A stretch of DNA of 64,000 nucleotides from Paenibacillus bouchesdurhonensis (lineage in GTDB: Bacteria > Bacillota > Bacilli > Paenibacillales > Paenibacillaceae), in contig NZ_LT732548.1 of assembly GCF_900155685.1 (NCBI RefSeq), positions 1,986,301 through 2,050,300 on the forward strand, written 5' to 3'. A program made the translations under genes and the position numbers. Positions within the stretch are counted from its first letter, which is position 1. Each line of letters opens with the position of its first letter. This document shows, one piece after another, positions 17,296 through 26,952 of the stretch. A model generated the notes under the pieces. That model searched no databases and was not told where the DNA came from. It was given only the letters and a program-made list of their open reading frames with translations.

Positions 17296-17408
17296 GTAAA
17301 TGATGTGCTTGAGGCCTGCGGCAGATGGCGGAAGAATTACCTTGGATCATTAGATGATTATAGCAAGAGGGAGCAACTTACCCACCGATTTTAGCATTTT
17401 ACGACCGG

Positions 17409-17438
17409 TTGACGAACGATCGGGAATATGGCTATAAT
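17409..17438 (+). promoter_or_regulatory. Sigma-A promoter of the GH51 gene
   Basis: TTGACG and TATAAT are spaced by 18 bp. The leader then contains the AT palindrome TATTAATTAATTAATA (about 17450-17465), a possible operator for the ArsR-type regulator downstream. Confidence 0.75.
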
Positions 17439-17498
17439 GTTTATGTAAGTATTAATTAATTAATATAAATATTAATGATTAGAAAGGCGGCTGTTCCC

Positions 17499-18995
17499 AT
17501 GGCAAACCGTGCAGTACTTAACACTGATTTACGCAGAGGCACCATTAACCGCAATATTTACGGTCATTTCTCCGAACATTTGGGACGATGCATTTATGAA
17601 GGGATTTGGGTTGGCGAGGATTCCCCGATTCCGAATACGAACGGAATTAGAAACGATGTCGTGCAAGCGCTTAAGCAAATTAAAATTCCAGTGCTTCGCT
17701 GGCCTGGCGGTTGTTTCGCCGATGAATATCACTGGAAAGATGGCATCGGGCCTAAAGAAAACCGCAAAAGAATGGTTAATACACATTGGGGCGGCGTAGT
17801 AGAGAACAATCATTTCGGGACTCATGAATTTATGATGCTGTGCGATCTGCTCGAATGCGAACCGTATATTAACGGAAACGTAGGGAGTGGTACCGTCCAA
17901 GAAATGTCGGAATGGGTAGAATACCTGACCTTTGGCGGCGTATCGCCAATGTCTGAGCTGCGTCAGGCTAACGGACGCAAGGAACCGTGGAAGGTGACTT
18001 ACTTCGGAGTCGGCAATGAGAACTGGGGCTGCGGCGGAAATATGCGCCCGGAATATTACGCGGATTTATATCGCCGCTATCAGACGTACGTCCGTAACTA
18101 TGACGACAACAAAATTCACCGAATTGCCTGCGGGCCAAACGTAGACGATTATAACTGGATGGAAGTTCTGATGCGGGAAGCATCCCGGTTCATGGACTCT
18201 ATTACATTGCACTACTATACGGTTCCAGGCGCTACCTGGGAGGATAAAGGGCCTGCTACAGGCTTTGAGACGGGCGAATGGTTCACGACGCTGGAGAAGG
18301 CGCTGCATATGGATGAGCTTATTACGAAGCATTGCGTAATTATGGATAAATACGATCCGGAGAAGCGCGTTGGCCTCATTGTCGACGAATGGGGAACGTG
18401 GTACAACGTTGAACCGGGCACTAATCCAGGCTTCTTGTATCAGCAAAACACGATTCGCGATGCACTGGTAGCCGGTCTAACCTTCAACATCTTCCATAAA
18501 CATAACGAGCGTGTACAGATGGCGAATATTGCCCAGACGGTGAACGTGCTGCAGTCGGTTATTTTGACCGAAGGAGAGAAGATGGTGCTTACGCCTACAT
18601 ATCATGTGTTTGATATGTTCAAGGTACACCAGGATGCAGAGCGGATTGATCTGGAACTGGACGGCGGTAGCTATTGTTTTGATGGTCGGGAGATTCCAGC
18701 GGTTACCGCATCGGCGTCGATAAATGCCGACGGAGTAATTCATATCAGCCTGTGCAATACAAATCATGCCGAGAAGTCGATTGTTTCGGTCGATATTCGC
18801 GGCTCCAAAGGCCAGTCCTTCGAGATTGCAGGAACCGTGCTTAGCGGGGAAAGAATAGATGCGCACAACACGTTCGATGCCCCGGATACTGTAGCCCCTC
18901 AACCGTTCCGTGGCTTTACATTGGAGGGTGACCAGTTGACGGCCGAATTGCCGCCGATGTCTGTTACTGTCCTAGCGCTAACTCCAAAGGCATAG
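17499..18995 (+). CDS. abfA: GH51 alpha-L-arabinofuranosidase
   Basis: This intracellular exo-enzyme releases alpha-L-arabinofuranose from arabino-oligosaccharides. The 498 residues match the family: a (beta/alpha)8 barrel with acid/base Glu174 in [10 protein letters not shown] and nucleophile Glu297 in VDEWGTWY, then a C-terminal beta-sandwich from about residue 385. No signal peptide is present. The ATG at 17499 is preferred because AAAGGCGG lies upstream; the earlier ATG at 17475 sits in AT-rich DNA without an RBS. The next gene begins 7 bp after the stop. Confidence 0.95.
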   Translation: MANRAVLNTDLRRGTINRNIYGHFSEHLGRCIYEGIWVGEDSPIPNTNGIRNDVVQALKQIKIPVLRWPGGCFADEYHWKDGIGPKENRKRMVNTHWGGVVENNHFGTHEFMMLCDLLECEPYINGNVGSGTVQEMSEWVEYLTFGGVSPMSELRQANGRKEPWKVTYFGVGNENWGCGGNMRPEYYADLYRRYQTYVRNYDDNKIHRIACGPNVDDYNWMEVLMREASRFMDSITLHYYTVPGATWEDKGPATGFETGEWFTTLEKALHMDELITKHCVIMDKYDPEKRVGLIVDEWGTWYNVEPGTNPGFLYQQNTIRDALVAGLTFNIFHKHNERVQMANIAQTVNVLQSVILTEGEKMVLTPTYHVFDMFKVHQDAERIDLELDGGSYCFDGREIPAVTASASINADGVIHISLCNTNHAEKSIVSVDIRGSKGQSFEIAGTVLSGERIDAHNTFDAPDTVAPQPFRGFTLEGDQLTAELPPMSVTVLALTPKA

Positions 18996-19001
18996 GCGGA
19001 T

Positions 19002-19289
19002 ATGGCATCGTCATCCTGCAAAGGCTGCCGGGAAGAATATAAAGTCACAGAGGAGCAGATCAAGCGTATCCTAGCCTCTTCGGCATTTGCTCCGGAGAAA
19101 TGCGTGCCGGATGAAGTTTATGCACAGCGCTTAGAACTTTGCAGCACCTGTCCCAAGCTTCAAGACGGAGTAACCTGCCTCGTCTGTGGCTGCATCATTC
19201 CAGTAGTGGCCAAGCTGAAAGAGAGAGAGTGCGCCTTGCCGGGTCAAAGACGGTGGGGAGCTTACCGTGAAGGAGCGGCGTTAAGCTAA
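19002..19289 (+). CDS. Small Cys-rich protein (DUF6171-like)
   Basis: The 95-residue protein carries eight cysteines, in CKGC near the N-terminus, ELCSTCPKLQDGVTCLVCGCIIP in the middle, and a last Cys in ECALPGQ. The arrangement suggests a metal-binding (zinc or Fe-S) fold, and the central motif is the one I associate with DUF6171, small Firmicute proteins of unknown function. It is translated from an RBS that overlaps the end of the GH51 gene (7-bp gap), so the two are co-expressed. No role in arabinose use can be stated. A clear terminator follows. Confidence 0.7.
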   Translation: MASSSCKGCREEYKVTEEQIKRILASSAFAPEKCVPDEVYAQRLELCSTCPKLQDGVTCLVCGCIIPVVAKLKERECALPGQRRWGAYREGAALS

Positions 19290-19322
19290 TATACCAACTG
19301 AGTCATTTGCCTGCAAAATCAG

Positions 19323-19354
19323 AATCCCCGATCTTTATGATCGGGGATTTTTTC
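19323..19354 (+). terminator. Rho-independent terminator
   Basis: AATCCCCGATC and GATCGGGGATT form a perfect 11-bp stem with a 5-base loop, followed by T5-C. It ends the GH51 transcript. Confidence 0.92.
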
Positions 19355-19490
19355 TATGAAAGCTGACTACTGAAACGCAACGCTATCTCGATGCTGCCAC
19401 CGTCACAAGATTCGCACTGTCTCCATTCTGCATATCTGGCACTGGCATGAGCGGTATACCGAATTTTGAGCGATGATCATAAACTTGTCT

Positions 19491-20393
19491 TTAACGATAG
19501 TAGAGCTCAAAGATCAGATGCTCATTGTAATTGCCGAAGCCTTTGCCGAAGAGGGTCAAACCGCCAACATGTTCGGCGTCAGCCTCGACGGACAGCTTGA
19601 ACGTCCATTGCTTATGAAGGATGTGGACATCTTTCAATGTAACGTCGGATAATTTCAATCCATCCATATATGTTCCTTCATGCGTAATGCGCAGCTTCTT
19701 GAGCAGTCCGTATTGATTGGTCTGATGATGCCACCAGCCAGGTGTATACTTGCCTCTCCTATCCCCGTAATCGCCAGGACTCGTCCAATAGCCTAGATGG
19801 ACTCCGTTCAGACTGAACGTAATATCCGAGGGCCAATTATTATTCGTGTTTGGCGCTTCAGAAGCGATTTCCATCGTAATGACAAGCTCTTCGGGCTGCT
19901 GGCTCGATAATAAGAAATTAGGGATCTTATATTCGATAAACCCTTTGCCGAACCACAGAATACCGGCATTAGTCCGTTCCTGATCCCAGAAATGTCTAGG
20001 ATCGTCAAAGCTGCCGATGATATGATCGACCGTAGCAAGACCGCATGTCGGTTCAATCACAAAGTCGGAGTAATGACCCACCGGAATTTCGGTGCGATGG
20101 TATTTATACTCATTTTCCTCCTTGCGGGGAATGACAATTTCGATGCTTTCGACGGCAAGGGAGCATATTTTTTGCAATCCATTTCGACCAGGAGCCATTT
20201 CACTGGAAATGAGGCCCGCGGCCTCTAGTTTGCGAACATGCATCGTCATAATGGCGCTGCTGAGCTGCAGCGCTTCAGCTAGTTCTTTAATATTCATAGG
20301 CTGCTCAGTGAGCAGGGTCAATATTTTTAGTCGTACAGCGCTGGATAACGCTTCATATACGGGAAGTGATTGTTCTGTAAGATTTAACTTCAT
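19491..20393 (-). CDS. ArsR-type winged-helix regulator with large C-terminal domain
   Basis: Residues 1-85 form an ArsR-like winged helix (VRLKILTLLTEQPMNIKEL is the first part, ALQLSSAIMTMHVRKLEAAG the recognition helix). Residues from about 90 to 300 form a beta-rich domain rich in Trp, His and Tyr that I do not recognise by name. The SHxxxGxW-like aromatic patches (FSLNGVHLGYWTSPGDYGDRRG) recall carbohydrate-binding sandwich folds. Canonical ArsR metal cysteines are missing, so a sugar or oligosaccharide effector is more likely (inference). Start follows AATGGAGG. It is convergent with abfA and may control it. Confidence 0.8.
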   Translation of the reverse strand: MKLNLTEQSLPVYEALSSAVRLKILTLLTEQPMNIKELAEALQLSSAIMTMHVRKLEAAGLISSEMAPGRNGLQKICSLAVESIEIVIPRKEENEYKYHRTEIPVGHYSDFVIEPTCGLATVDHIIGSFDDPRHFWDQERTNAGILWFGKGFIEYKIPNFLLSSQQPEELVITMEIASEAPNTNNNWPSDITFSLNGVHLGYWTSPGDYGDRRGKYTPGWWHHQTNQYGLLKKLRITHEGTYMDGLKLSDVTLKDVHILHKQWTFKLSVEADAEHVGGLTLFGKGFGNYNEHLIFELYYR

Positions 20394-20595
20394 TAGAGTT
20401 ATGCCTCCATTATTTACTTTGTTTATATTTATGTTATATGATTAATGGTTCTGTTATTTAAATGTTCTATTTCTATTGTAGTTGATGCCGCCCAAATAGG
20501 AAAGCCTCTAATGGACCAGAACACCGGTCGAAGGCCTTCGATGAGGCTGCGGGCTATTTTTTGAATCGTTAGAAATCCCTATGTCCCGAACAGAT

Positions 20596-20610
20596 TGTAA
20601 GCGCTATAAT
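20596..20610 (+). promoter_or_regulatory. Candidate cre site overlapping a -10 box
   Basis: TGTAAGCGCTATAA matches the cre consensus TGNAANCGNTNNCA at all but one base and overlaps TATAAT (20605-20610). It lies 60 bp ahead of the membrane-bound AraC-type regulator, suggesting CcpA repression of that gene. Confidence 0.6.
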
Positions 20611-20669
20611 AGTATTTATCTGACCATTCAGCAGGTGAAATGATCAATATGGACTTAAGGAGTGGAGCA

Positions 20670-22913
20670 ATGAGAAAGAGCAAGACTTTTTACAACGTTT
20701 TCATTCCTATTCTCGTCTTGAGTATCGGATTGGTTATCGGCTTTGGAAGCTATATTTATTCGTCTACGATTCGTTCGGTAGCCGATCGCGTGGGGGAGAG
20801 TCATCAAAGCTTAATTACGCAAATCAGGAACACATTGGAGCAGAAAATTCAAACGATCGAGTATGCTTTCAATACATACAGCACGACCAAATCCTTTCAC
20901 GAAGTCATTAACAATCCGTTGACAGAGCGGGACTTTGAAACATATCGGGAATTGAATACCCAGCTGAATTATATTGCTACGATGGGATTGGATGGTGTCC
21001 AATATTCCTTGATTAGCCTGAATCAGAACTGGAGGATTTCAAACGGGTCGCTGTCCCTGCTATCGGAAGAGGAACGGGATGAGCTGTACGAACAATATAT
21101 TGATAAAGCCAGCAAAGGACTGTATTGGGTGAAAACGGATGATGGCATCCGCTTCATTCATACGCTGCCGGTATCTTCCCAAGATAAACAAGCGATTGCT
21201 CTTTCGGATATTTCCCTGCAAACGTTAAATCACACGCTGCAGACGAAGCCGGAAACGTCCGTCTATATCCTGAATAAAGAGGGTGAACTGCTCTATTCTG
21301 CCCAAACGAAGACAGATATGCTGTCCGAACAGGATCTCCGTCTGATTAGCGAGCAAGTCGCAAACGAGCCGTTGACGGGTAAAATGACCGTCGAAATAGC
21401 GACAGGGGATTCCGTTATTGCTCTATACGCCAAGTCCGATTACAACAATTGGACTTATGTGACGCTTCTTGATCAGAAGGAAGTGAGCGAAGCCTTAGCG
21501 ACCACGCGGTTCGGTCTGATCATTATGGCCATTGTGATTATGCTTCTGATGGTCATCCTGGCCTACCTGCTGTCTGTTTATTTGACCCGTCCGTATCGGA
21601 AAATTCAGAGCAGTCTCGCCGCAAGTCCCGAGCCGATGCTGAGGGATGAGGTGGACTGGATCATTAGATCGATCGATTCCATCGTATCGGAGAAGGAGAG
21701 CCTGGAGCATCTAATCGAGCTGGAGAAGCCTAAGCTGGAGACGCAATTTGTGCTTAATCTGCTTCAAAACCGGGTCACCCGGGAGGAAACGGAGAAGAGT
21801 CTGGAACGATTCGGTTATCCGATTACGAGCAGCACTCTCTTCGTCACGATGCTGATTCAATTGGACAGCTACGGCGAAGGACAGGTGTCGGACAAGGATG
21901 TGCTTTTGCTGGCCGTAAATAATCTGGTGCAGGAGATTGTCCCGGAGCCCGGAAGATTGCTGCCCGTTGTGCTTAACGAACGGACGCAAGCAACGGTGCT
22001 TCTCTTTGACAAAGGGGATGCCACCGATATGCGAAAGCAGATTCTGCAATATGCTAAGCTGCTCATTAAGTCTGCTAGAGAGTATTTAAAGTCCTCGATA
22101 AGCATAGGCATCAGCCTGCCTTATGACGACGCGCTGAACAGCAGAGAGGCTTGCGAGACGAGTTTGGAAGCTCTTTATCAGCGGCTGAACCTGGGGAAGG
22201 AATCGATCATTTTTTACGAGGATGTCTCAACGGGCATATCGGGGCCGATCCTGCTGCATTATCCAACAGAACTGGAGGCACAGCTGTTTGATGCTATTCG
22301 TTTGGGAGATGAGCAGGAGGTTTCGCGATCCTTATATCCGCTGCTTGCGGATATGATGAAGCACAGCTTGAACCCGATGAATCTTGAAGTGACGCTGATT
22401 CGCTTCGTAAACAATCTGATTCAGCTTGAGCAGCTGATCGGCGTGGAAATATTGCTTACCCCGAGCAACGCCAATCTGTATCATCGGCTGCTGGATACCC
22501 GGAATCCTGAAGAGATAGAACGAATCCTGGTGTACGAAGTCATCTATCCGATGGTCAGGAGCATGAAAGAAAAGACGAACCAGCAATTTCGTTCAATCGC
22601 CGATAAAATCGCTACCATTATTCGTACGGAATATGATCAGGATTTGTCCCTGGAGTCGATCAGCGAACGCCTTCATTATAGTCCCAATTATTTGAGCAGC
22701 ATTTTCCGCAAAGAGTACGGCACTACGTTCAGTGAGTATGTGATGAATTACCGGCTGGAAATCGCCAAGAAGTGGCTCGTGGATACCGATATGACCATCA
22801 AGGATATCGCAGAACGCCTTCGTTATCAAAATTCTCAAAACTTCATCCGCTCTTTCCGGAAGAAAGAGCATGTTACGCCTGGGGCGTATCGCAAGATGAA
22901 ATTGGAGCGCTAA
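20670..22913 (+). CDS. Membrane-anchored AraC-type regulator with extracellular sensor
   Basis: The 747-residue protein joins an outside sensor directly to a DNA-binding domain. Transmembrane segment 1 is about residues 10-30 (FIPILVLSIGLVIGFGSYIY). An extracellular Cache-like domain runs to about 285, and segment 2 is about 288-310 (GLIIMAIVIMLLMVILAYLL). A cytoplasmic linker leads to a C-terminal AraC HTH pair with LESISERLHYSPNYLSSIFRK and IKDIAERLRYQNSQNFIRSFRKKEHVTPGAYR. Start is the ATG at 20670 with AAGGAG; an ATG at 20640 lacks an RBS. Such proteins are common next to Lpl-type importers in Paenibacillus, and this one probably activates the divergent permease/binding-protein genes downstream. 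Confidence 0.9.
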   Translation: MRKSKTFYNVFIPILVLSIGLVIGFGSYIYSSTIRSVADRVGESHQSLITQIRNTLEQKIQTIEYAFNTYSTTKSFHEVINNPLTERDFETYRELNTQLNYIATMGLDGVQYSLISLNQNWRISNGSLSLLSEEERDELYEQYIDKASKGLYWVKTDDGIRFIHTLPVSSQDKQAIALSDISLQTLNHTLQTKPETSVYILNKEGELLYSAQTKTDMLSEQDLRLISEQVANEPLTGKMTVEIATGDSVIALYAKSDYNNWTYVTLLDQKEVSEALATTRFGLIIMAIVIMLLMVILAYLLSVYLTRPYRKIQSSLAASPEPMLRDEVDWIIRSIDSIVSEKESLEHLIELEKPKLETQFVLNLLQNRVTREETEKSLERFGYPITSSTLFVTMLIQLDSYGEGQVSDKDVLLLAVNNLVQEIVPEPGRLLPVVLNERTQATVLLFDKGDATDMRKQILQYAKLLIKSAREYLKSSISIGISLPYDDALNSREACETSLEALYQRLNLGKESIIFYEDVSTGISGPILLHYPTELEAQLFDAIRLGDEQEVSRSLYPLLADMMKHSLNPMNLEVTLIRFVNNLIQLEQLIGVEILLTPSNANLYHRLLDTRNPEEIERILVYEVIYPMVRSMKEKTNQQFRSIADKIATIIRTEYDQDLSLESISERLHYSPNYLSSIFRKEYGTTFSEYVMNYRLEIAKKWLVDTDMTIKDIAERLRYQNSQNFIRSFRKKEHVTPGAYRKMKLER

Positions 22914-22961
22914 AAAAAGTTCTGGCTTCGCATACCGATGCGTTGAGCCAGAACTTTTTTT
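22912..22961. terminator. Bidirectional Rho-independent terminator
   Basis: AAAAAAAGTTCTGGCT pairs with AGCCAGAACTTTTTTT, enclosing a small CGCA/TGCG hairpin. A and T tracts on both sides serve the convergent regulator and permease genes. Confidence 0.92.
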
Positions 22962-23024
22962 GAAGATGATAGAATTAATCAGTTTCAGTGGAACTGAAGA
23001 GCTCTGTAATTTTTCTTATTAGGC

Positions 23025-23909
23025 TTAGCCTTTAACTGCTCCAAGCAGAGCGCCTTTCGTAAAGTGCTTCTGCACAAACGGGTAGGCGATCAGCATCGGA
23101 ACGGTTGCGACGACAATGACCGCCATTTTGATCGTCTGGGCAGGAGGAACGATGTCTACCGCCGAATTATCGCCTTCCATGCCGCTGGAAACGATGACGA
23201 TTTGGCGTAGAAGCACCTGCAGCGGCCATTTCTCAGAGTCGTTAAGATAAAGGATCGCATTCATGTACGTATTCCAATAATTCACGCCGTAGAACAAGGA
23301 GAGGGTTGCGATCGAAGGAAGGGCAAGCGGCAGCATGATTTTCCACAGGATGCGGAAGTCGTTGGCGCCGTCGATCTTTGCCGATTCTTCAAGACTCTCC
23401 GGAAGAGCCTGAAAGAAATTCCTCATGATGATCAGATTGAAGGCGTTAATCGCCGTCGGGATGATCAGCGACCAATACGAATCGATTAGTCCAACCGATT
23501 TAACGACGAGAAAGGTTGGAATCATTCCGCCGCTGAACAGCATCGAGAAGACGATGATAAAGTTAATTGTATTTCTTCCGGACAAATATTTGCGGGATAA
23601 GCCGTACGCCATCAACGCTGTAAGCACCATGCTGAAGGCTGTGCCAACGAGCGTTGTTCCAATGGACACGCCAAGTCCTTTGAAGATAGTCGGCGTTGAG
23701 AAGATAAAGCGATAAGCATCAAGCGAAAAAGTCGTCGGAAACAGGACGAACTTCTTCGAAACGATCTCCTGTGTTGATGCAAAGGAACTGGCAACGACAT
23801 TCACGAAGGGCAGGAGGCACGCAAGCGCGAACAGGAGCAGAAGCGTATAATTTACAATGTTGAATATCCGGCTTCCTAGCGATTTTTTACTGAGTACAGA
23901 TTTTGACAT
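23025..23909 (-). CDS. Carbohydrate ABC transporter permease (LplC/YtcP type)
   Basis: The 294-residue inner-membrane protein has six predicted helices. It carries the EAA loop EESAKIDGANDFRILWKIMLPL that contacts the shared ATPase, and the C-terminal AYPFVQKHFTKGALLGAVKG typical of the CUT1 LplC subfamily. It pairs with the LplB-type permease encoded at 24242 and the lipoprotein at 25334 to import oligosaccharides, probably rhamnogalacturonan-derived. Unusually, it is encoded on the opposite strand and divergently from its partner; these genes are normally adjacent in one operon. The RBS is AAGGAGGAT. No ATPase gene lies here, as usual for systems served by MsmX. Confidence 0.92.
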   Translation of the reverse strand: MSKSVLSKKSLGSRIFNIVNYTLLLLFALACLLPFVNVVASSFASTQEIVSKKFVLFPTTFSLDAYRFIFSTPTIFKGLGVSIGTTLVGTAFSMVLTALMAYGLSRKYLSGRNTINFIIVFSMLFSGGMIPTFLVVKSVGLIDSYWSLIIPTAINAFNLIIMRNFFQALPESLEESAKIDGANDFRILWKIMLPLALPSIATLSLFYGVNYWNTYMNAILYLNDSEKWPLQVLLRQIVIVSSGMEGDNSAVDIVPPAQTIKMAVIVVATVPMLIAYPFVQKHFTKGALLGAVKG

Positions 23910-23965
23910 GGCAGGTATGATCCTCCTTGAATTATTAATCTCATATCCACCTTATCAAGCGGTAA

Positions 23966-24181
23966 ATATTCCGTATATAATCATGTCCTATGGCATTAAA
24001 GAAGAGGAAAAAATATGAAACTTTGGATTCTGAGAAGGAAATAATCCTGATTTTAAATCGTAATCATTAGCTACGATCCCCCTTGTATCTCTATCTTGAA
24101 TAGTAATCATCAGCTACATTTTCTCCTGTGTTTGTAGGGGGTTATGGGGTCGATGATAGCTAATGATTATATACGGAATAT
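23966..24181. promoter_or_regulatory. Divergent control region with inverted and direct repeats
   Basis: ATATTCCGTATATAATCAT (23966-23984) has an exact inverted copy at 24163-24181. Read in the direction of each gene, both divergent genes are therefore preceded by the same ATGATTATATACGGAATAT, about 60 bp before each start codon. Three further sites TAATCATYAGCTA lie at 24061-24073, 24104-24116 and, inverted, 24157-24169. No consensus -35 is seen, so activator-dependent promoters are likely, with the membrane AraC-type regulator as candidate. The region 23910-24241 holds no gene. Confidence 0.65.
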
Positions 24182-24241
24182 CGATTAGGGGCTATGCTTG
24201 GCTTCGAACACACGTTAACTGATCAAGGAGGTCGACAGCCG

Positions 24242-25222
24242 GTGAAGGAAGCAGATTCCACAGCCATTCCGTTACAAGGCAAACCACAGAGAAGATGGGA
24301 GCGAAAGAAAGTTGACATGCTTCATCATTTAAAGAGTTTAAGCAAAAATAAACTGTTATATTTGATGATTCTCCCGGGGTTTGTTTACTTTGTTATTTTC
24401 AAATATTTTCCGATGGGCGGCCTGATTATTTCCTTTCAGGATTATCAGCCGTATCAGGGCATCCAGGGCAGTCCGTGGGTCGGGTTCAAGCATTTTATCC
24501 GTTTGTTTACTGAACCCACCTTTGGGATGCTGCTGAGCAACACATTGATCCTGTTTGCGCTGGAGCTGATCATTTTCTTTCCGCTGCCTATCATTCTGGC
24601 CCTTATGTTGAATGAAGTCAGGCATAAAATGTTCAAAAATTCGATCCAGACGATGGTATATATTCCGCACTTCATGTCCTGGGTCATCATTGTATCCATT
24701 ACGTACGTTTTTCTCAATGTGGATGGAGGCGTTATTAATGAAATCATAGCCGCCTTCGGAGGAAAAAAAATCAGCTTCCTGACATCCACGGAATGGCTTC
24801 GCCCCATGTACATTCTGCAAATTATATGGAAAGAGGCCGGATGGTCCACCATTATCTATTTGGCAGCGATTACCGTTGTCGATCCGCAGCTATATGAAGC
24901 ATCCGAAATGGATGGAGCTAGCCGATTGCGAAAAACATGGCATGTTACGCTGCCAGCGATCCGCCCCGTGATCATCACTTTGCTGATCCTCAAAATCGGC
25001 AATACGCTCGAGCTTGGCTTCGAACATATGTATTTGCTTCTGAACTCGCTGAACCGGGAGGTCGGAGAAATTTTTGATACTTATATTTTCACGGCTGGCT
25101 TGAAGAACGGGCAGCTTAGCTTTAGTACAACCGTTGGCCTGTTTAAAGGCGTTGTCGGATTAATATTGGTCATGATCGCGAACAGGCTGGCCAAGAAATT
25201 CGGCGAAGACGGCGTTTATTAG
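24242..25222 (+). CDS. Carbohydrate ABC transporter permease (LplB type)
   Basis: The 326-residue membrane protein has an N-terminal cytoplasmic stretch, about six helices, and the EAA loop EASEMDGASRLRKTWHVTLPAIRP. The ending IANRLAKKFGEDGVY is diagnostic of LplB-like CUT1 permeases. The start is taken as GTG at 24242, which follows AAGGAGG; an in-frame ATG at 24194 has no RBS and lies too close to the putative promoter. Its partner permease is the divergent gene at 23025-23909; the binding lipoprotein gene follows 111 bp downstream, after a small hairpin (CTTCCG/CGGAAG, 25267-25285). Confidence 0.9.
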   Translation: MKEADSTAIPLQGKPQRRWERKKVDMLHHLKSLSKNKLLYLMILPGFVYFVIFKYFPMGGLIISFQDYQPYQGIQGSPWVGFKHFIRLFTEPTFGMLLSNTLILFALELIIFFPLPIILALMLNEVRHKMFKNSIQTMVYIPHFMSWVIIVSITYVFLNVDGGVINEIIAAFGGKKISFLTSTEWLRPMYILQIIWKEAGWSTIIYLAAITVVDPQLYEASEMDGASRLRKTWHVTLPAIRPVIITLLILKIGNTLELGFEHMYLLLNSLNREVGEIFDTYIFTAGLKNGQLSFSTTVGLFKGVVGLILVMIANRLAKKFGEDGVY

Positions 25223-25333
25223 AGGAGTAAACGAGTAACCGTACTTTGCTCTCTTATGAATTCTTGCTTCCGTTTATAGCGGAAGAGGAAGATAAATAGC
25301 CATACAAATAACAGGGAAAAAGGGGAAGAGCAT

Positions 25334-26851
25334 ATGAAACGAAATTTAGCAAAATTGGCAGCGCTTACGCTTTGCGGCAGCCTACTCCTGAGTGCATGCG
25401 GGGGAACGAAAACAGGCGCAAATCAAACCGGCGGTTCTGGCGCTGGCGACAGCAGAGCATCGATCAGTTGGTTGAATATTTTGCAGACCGCTTCGCCGCC
25501 TACAGATACCGTGCTTAACAAAATTGAAGAGGCGACGAATACCGATATCAAGTTCTCCTGGATTCCGGACGCGTCGAAGGAAGAACGGTTGAACACTTCT
25601 CTGGCTTCAGGCTCCCTGGCTGATATCGTAACCCTTACCATGCTGGATAACTCTTCGGTTCGCAACGCCTTGAAAGCCGGCGTATTCTGGGATGTCGGGC
25701 CTTACTTGGACGAATTTCCGAACCTAGCTGCCATCTCGCAGGATATGCGGAACTCGGCATCGATCGAAGGCAAGCTGTATGGCGTACCGCTTCAGAAGCA
25801 GATAGCGAGGAATGGGGTCGTCATCCGAAAGGACTGGCTGGACAAACTGGGTCTGCCGATTCCAAAAACGACGGATGAATTAATGGAGGTGGCCAAGGCA
25901 TTCACAGAGCAGGACCCGGATGGAAACGGTGTAAAGGACACGACAGGCTTTATGGATCGCAGCGATCTCGTCTTCGGTGCATTTAAGACGCTTAGCTCCT
26001 ACTTCGGCACACCAAGCGTCTGGAGTGTCAGTGAGGATGGGAAAGTCACGCCGGAATTCGAATCGGAAGGTTATATCAAGACGATGGATTACATGAAGGA
26101 GCTTTATGACAACGGATACATCAATCAGGATTTTGCCGTGACGGCCAAGACCGACCAGCAGCAAAATTTCGCCCAAGGTAAAGCAGGGATTTACGTAGGC
26201 GCCCTTTTCGATAGTAAAAATCTGTTGAATTTGGCCGCTGGAATTCAGGATGATATGGAACTCATTATGGTTAACGGCATTACGTCTACTGGCAAAGAAA
26301 GCGACAGAGCCATTTGGTCGACGTCCAATGGCGTCGGAGGCCTGCTGGCTTTCCCGAAATCCGAAGTGAAGGATGAAGAGGAGCTAAAAAGAGTGCTGAA
26401 ATTCGTTAACGACTTGATGTCGGAGGAAGTATACGCACTAATGACTTACGGCATTGAAGACGTCCATTATTCGGTCGATGAGAACAAAGCCGTCACCATA
26501 AAGGATACAAGCCTTTGGCAGCAAGAAGTACAGCCGTTTGCGGGATCCCGTCCGAAGGAGAGCGGATTTGAAATTCATGACTCGGATCCGCTAAGAACAG
26601 AAGCCAATCGATTGATCGAGGAGAACGAGACCTTTGCGGTGCTTAATCCGATGTATTCTTTGGAGTCGCCCATGAATTCAAGTCAAGGCTCCGAGCTGCA
26701 AAAGACGATTACCGATGCCACCTACAAATATATTCTCGGCAAAACCGATTTGGATGGATTTAAGAAAGCTGTTGAGAGCTGGAGAAAAGCGGGAGGCGAT
26801 ACGATCATCGCTGAATATGAAGCCGCATATGATGCAGTTTATGGCAAGTAA
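25334..26851 (+). CDS. Extracellular solute-binding lipoprotein (LplA type)
   Basis: This is the substrate receptor of the importer, anchored on the outer face of the membrane. The signal peptide ends in the lipobox LLSAC with lipid-carrying Cys22, followed by a Gly/Ser/Thr-rich linker (to about residue 45). The mature type-1 binding protein (family SBP_bac_1) includes the calcium-site-like segment DPDGNGVKDTTGF near residues 197-209. At 505 residues it is of the long LplA class. Genes for GH105, GH28 and GH43 enzymes follow in the same direction, so the ligand is probably a pectin oligosaccharide. Confidence 0.92.
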   Translation: MKRNLAKLAALTLCGSLLLSACGGTKTGANQTGGSGAGDSRASISWLNILQTASPPTDTVLNKIEEATNTDIKFSWIPDASKEERLNTSLASGSLADIVTLTMLDNSSVRNALKAGVFWDVGPYLDEFPNLAAISQDMRNSASIEGKLYGVPLQKQIARNGVVIRKDWLDKLGLPIPKTTDELMEVAKAFTEQDPDGNGVKDTTGFMDRSDLVFGAFKTLSSYFGTPSVWSVSEDGKVTPEFESEGYIKTMDYMKELYDNGYINQDFAVTAKTDQQQNFAQGKAGIYVGALFDSKNLLNLAAGIQDDMELIMVNGITSTGKESDRAIWSTSNGVGGLLAFPKSEVKDEEELKRVLKFVNDLMSEEVYALMTYGIEDVHYSVDENKAVTIKDTSLWQQEVQPFAGSRPKESGFEIHDSDPLRTEANRLIEENETFAVLNPMYSLESPMNSSQGSELQKTITDATYKYILGKTDLDGFKKAVESWRKAGGDTIIAEYEAAYDAVYGK

Positions 26852-26952
26852 GCAGCAGTATTACAGCGGATGAGGTCATGGATCGGACTGTTCCGTCCGC
26901 AGAACTGCCTGCTGGGGGAACAGTCCATTTTACAACAAGGAGGATGATCGGC

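Noticed and set aside
23966..24181. Invertible DNA switch bounded by the 19-bp inverted repeats
   Set aside because: No recombinase gene is nearby, and the repeats are better explained as the same promoter element serving two divergent genes.
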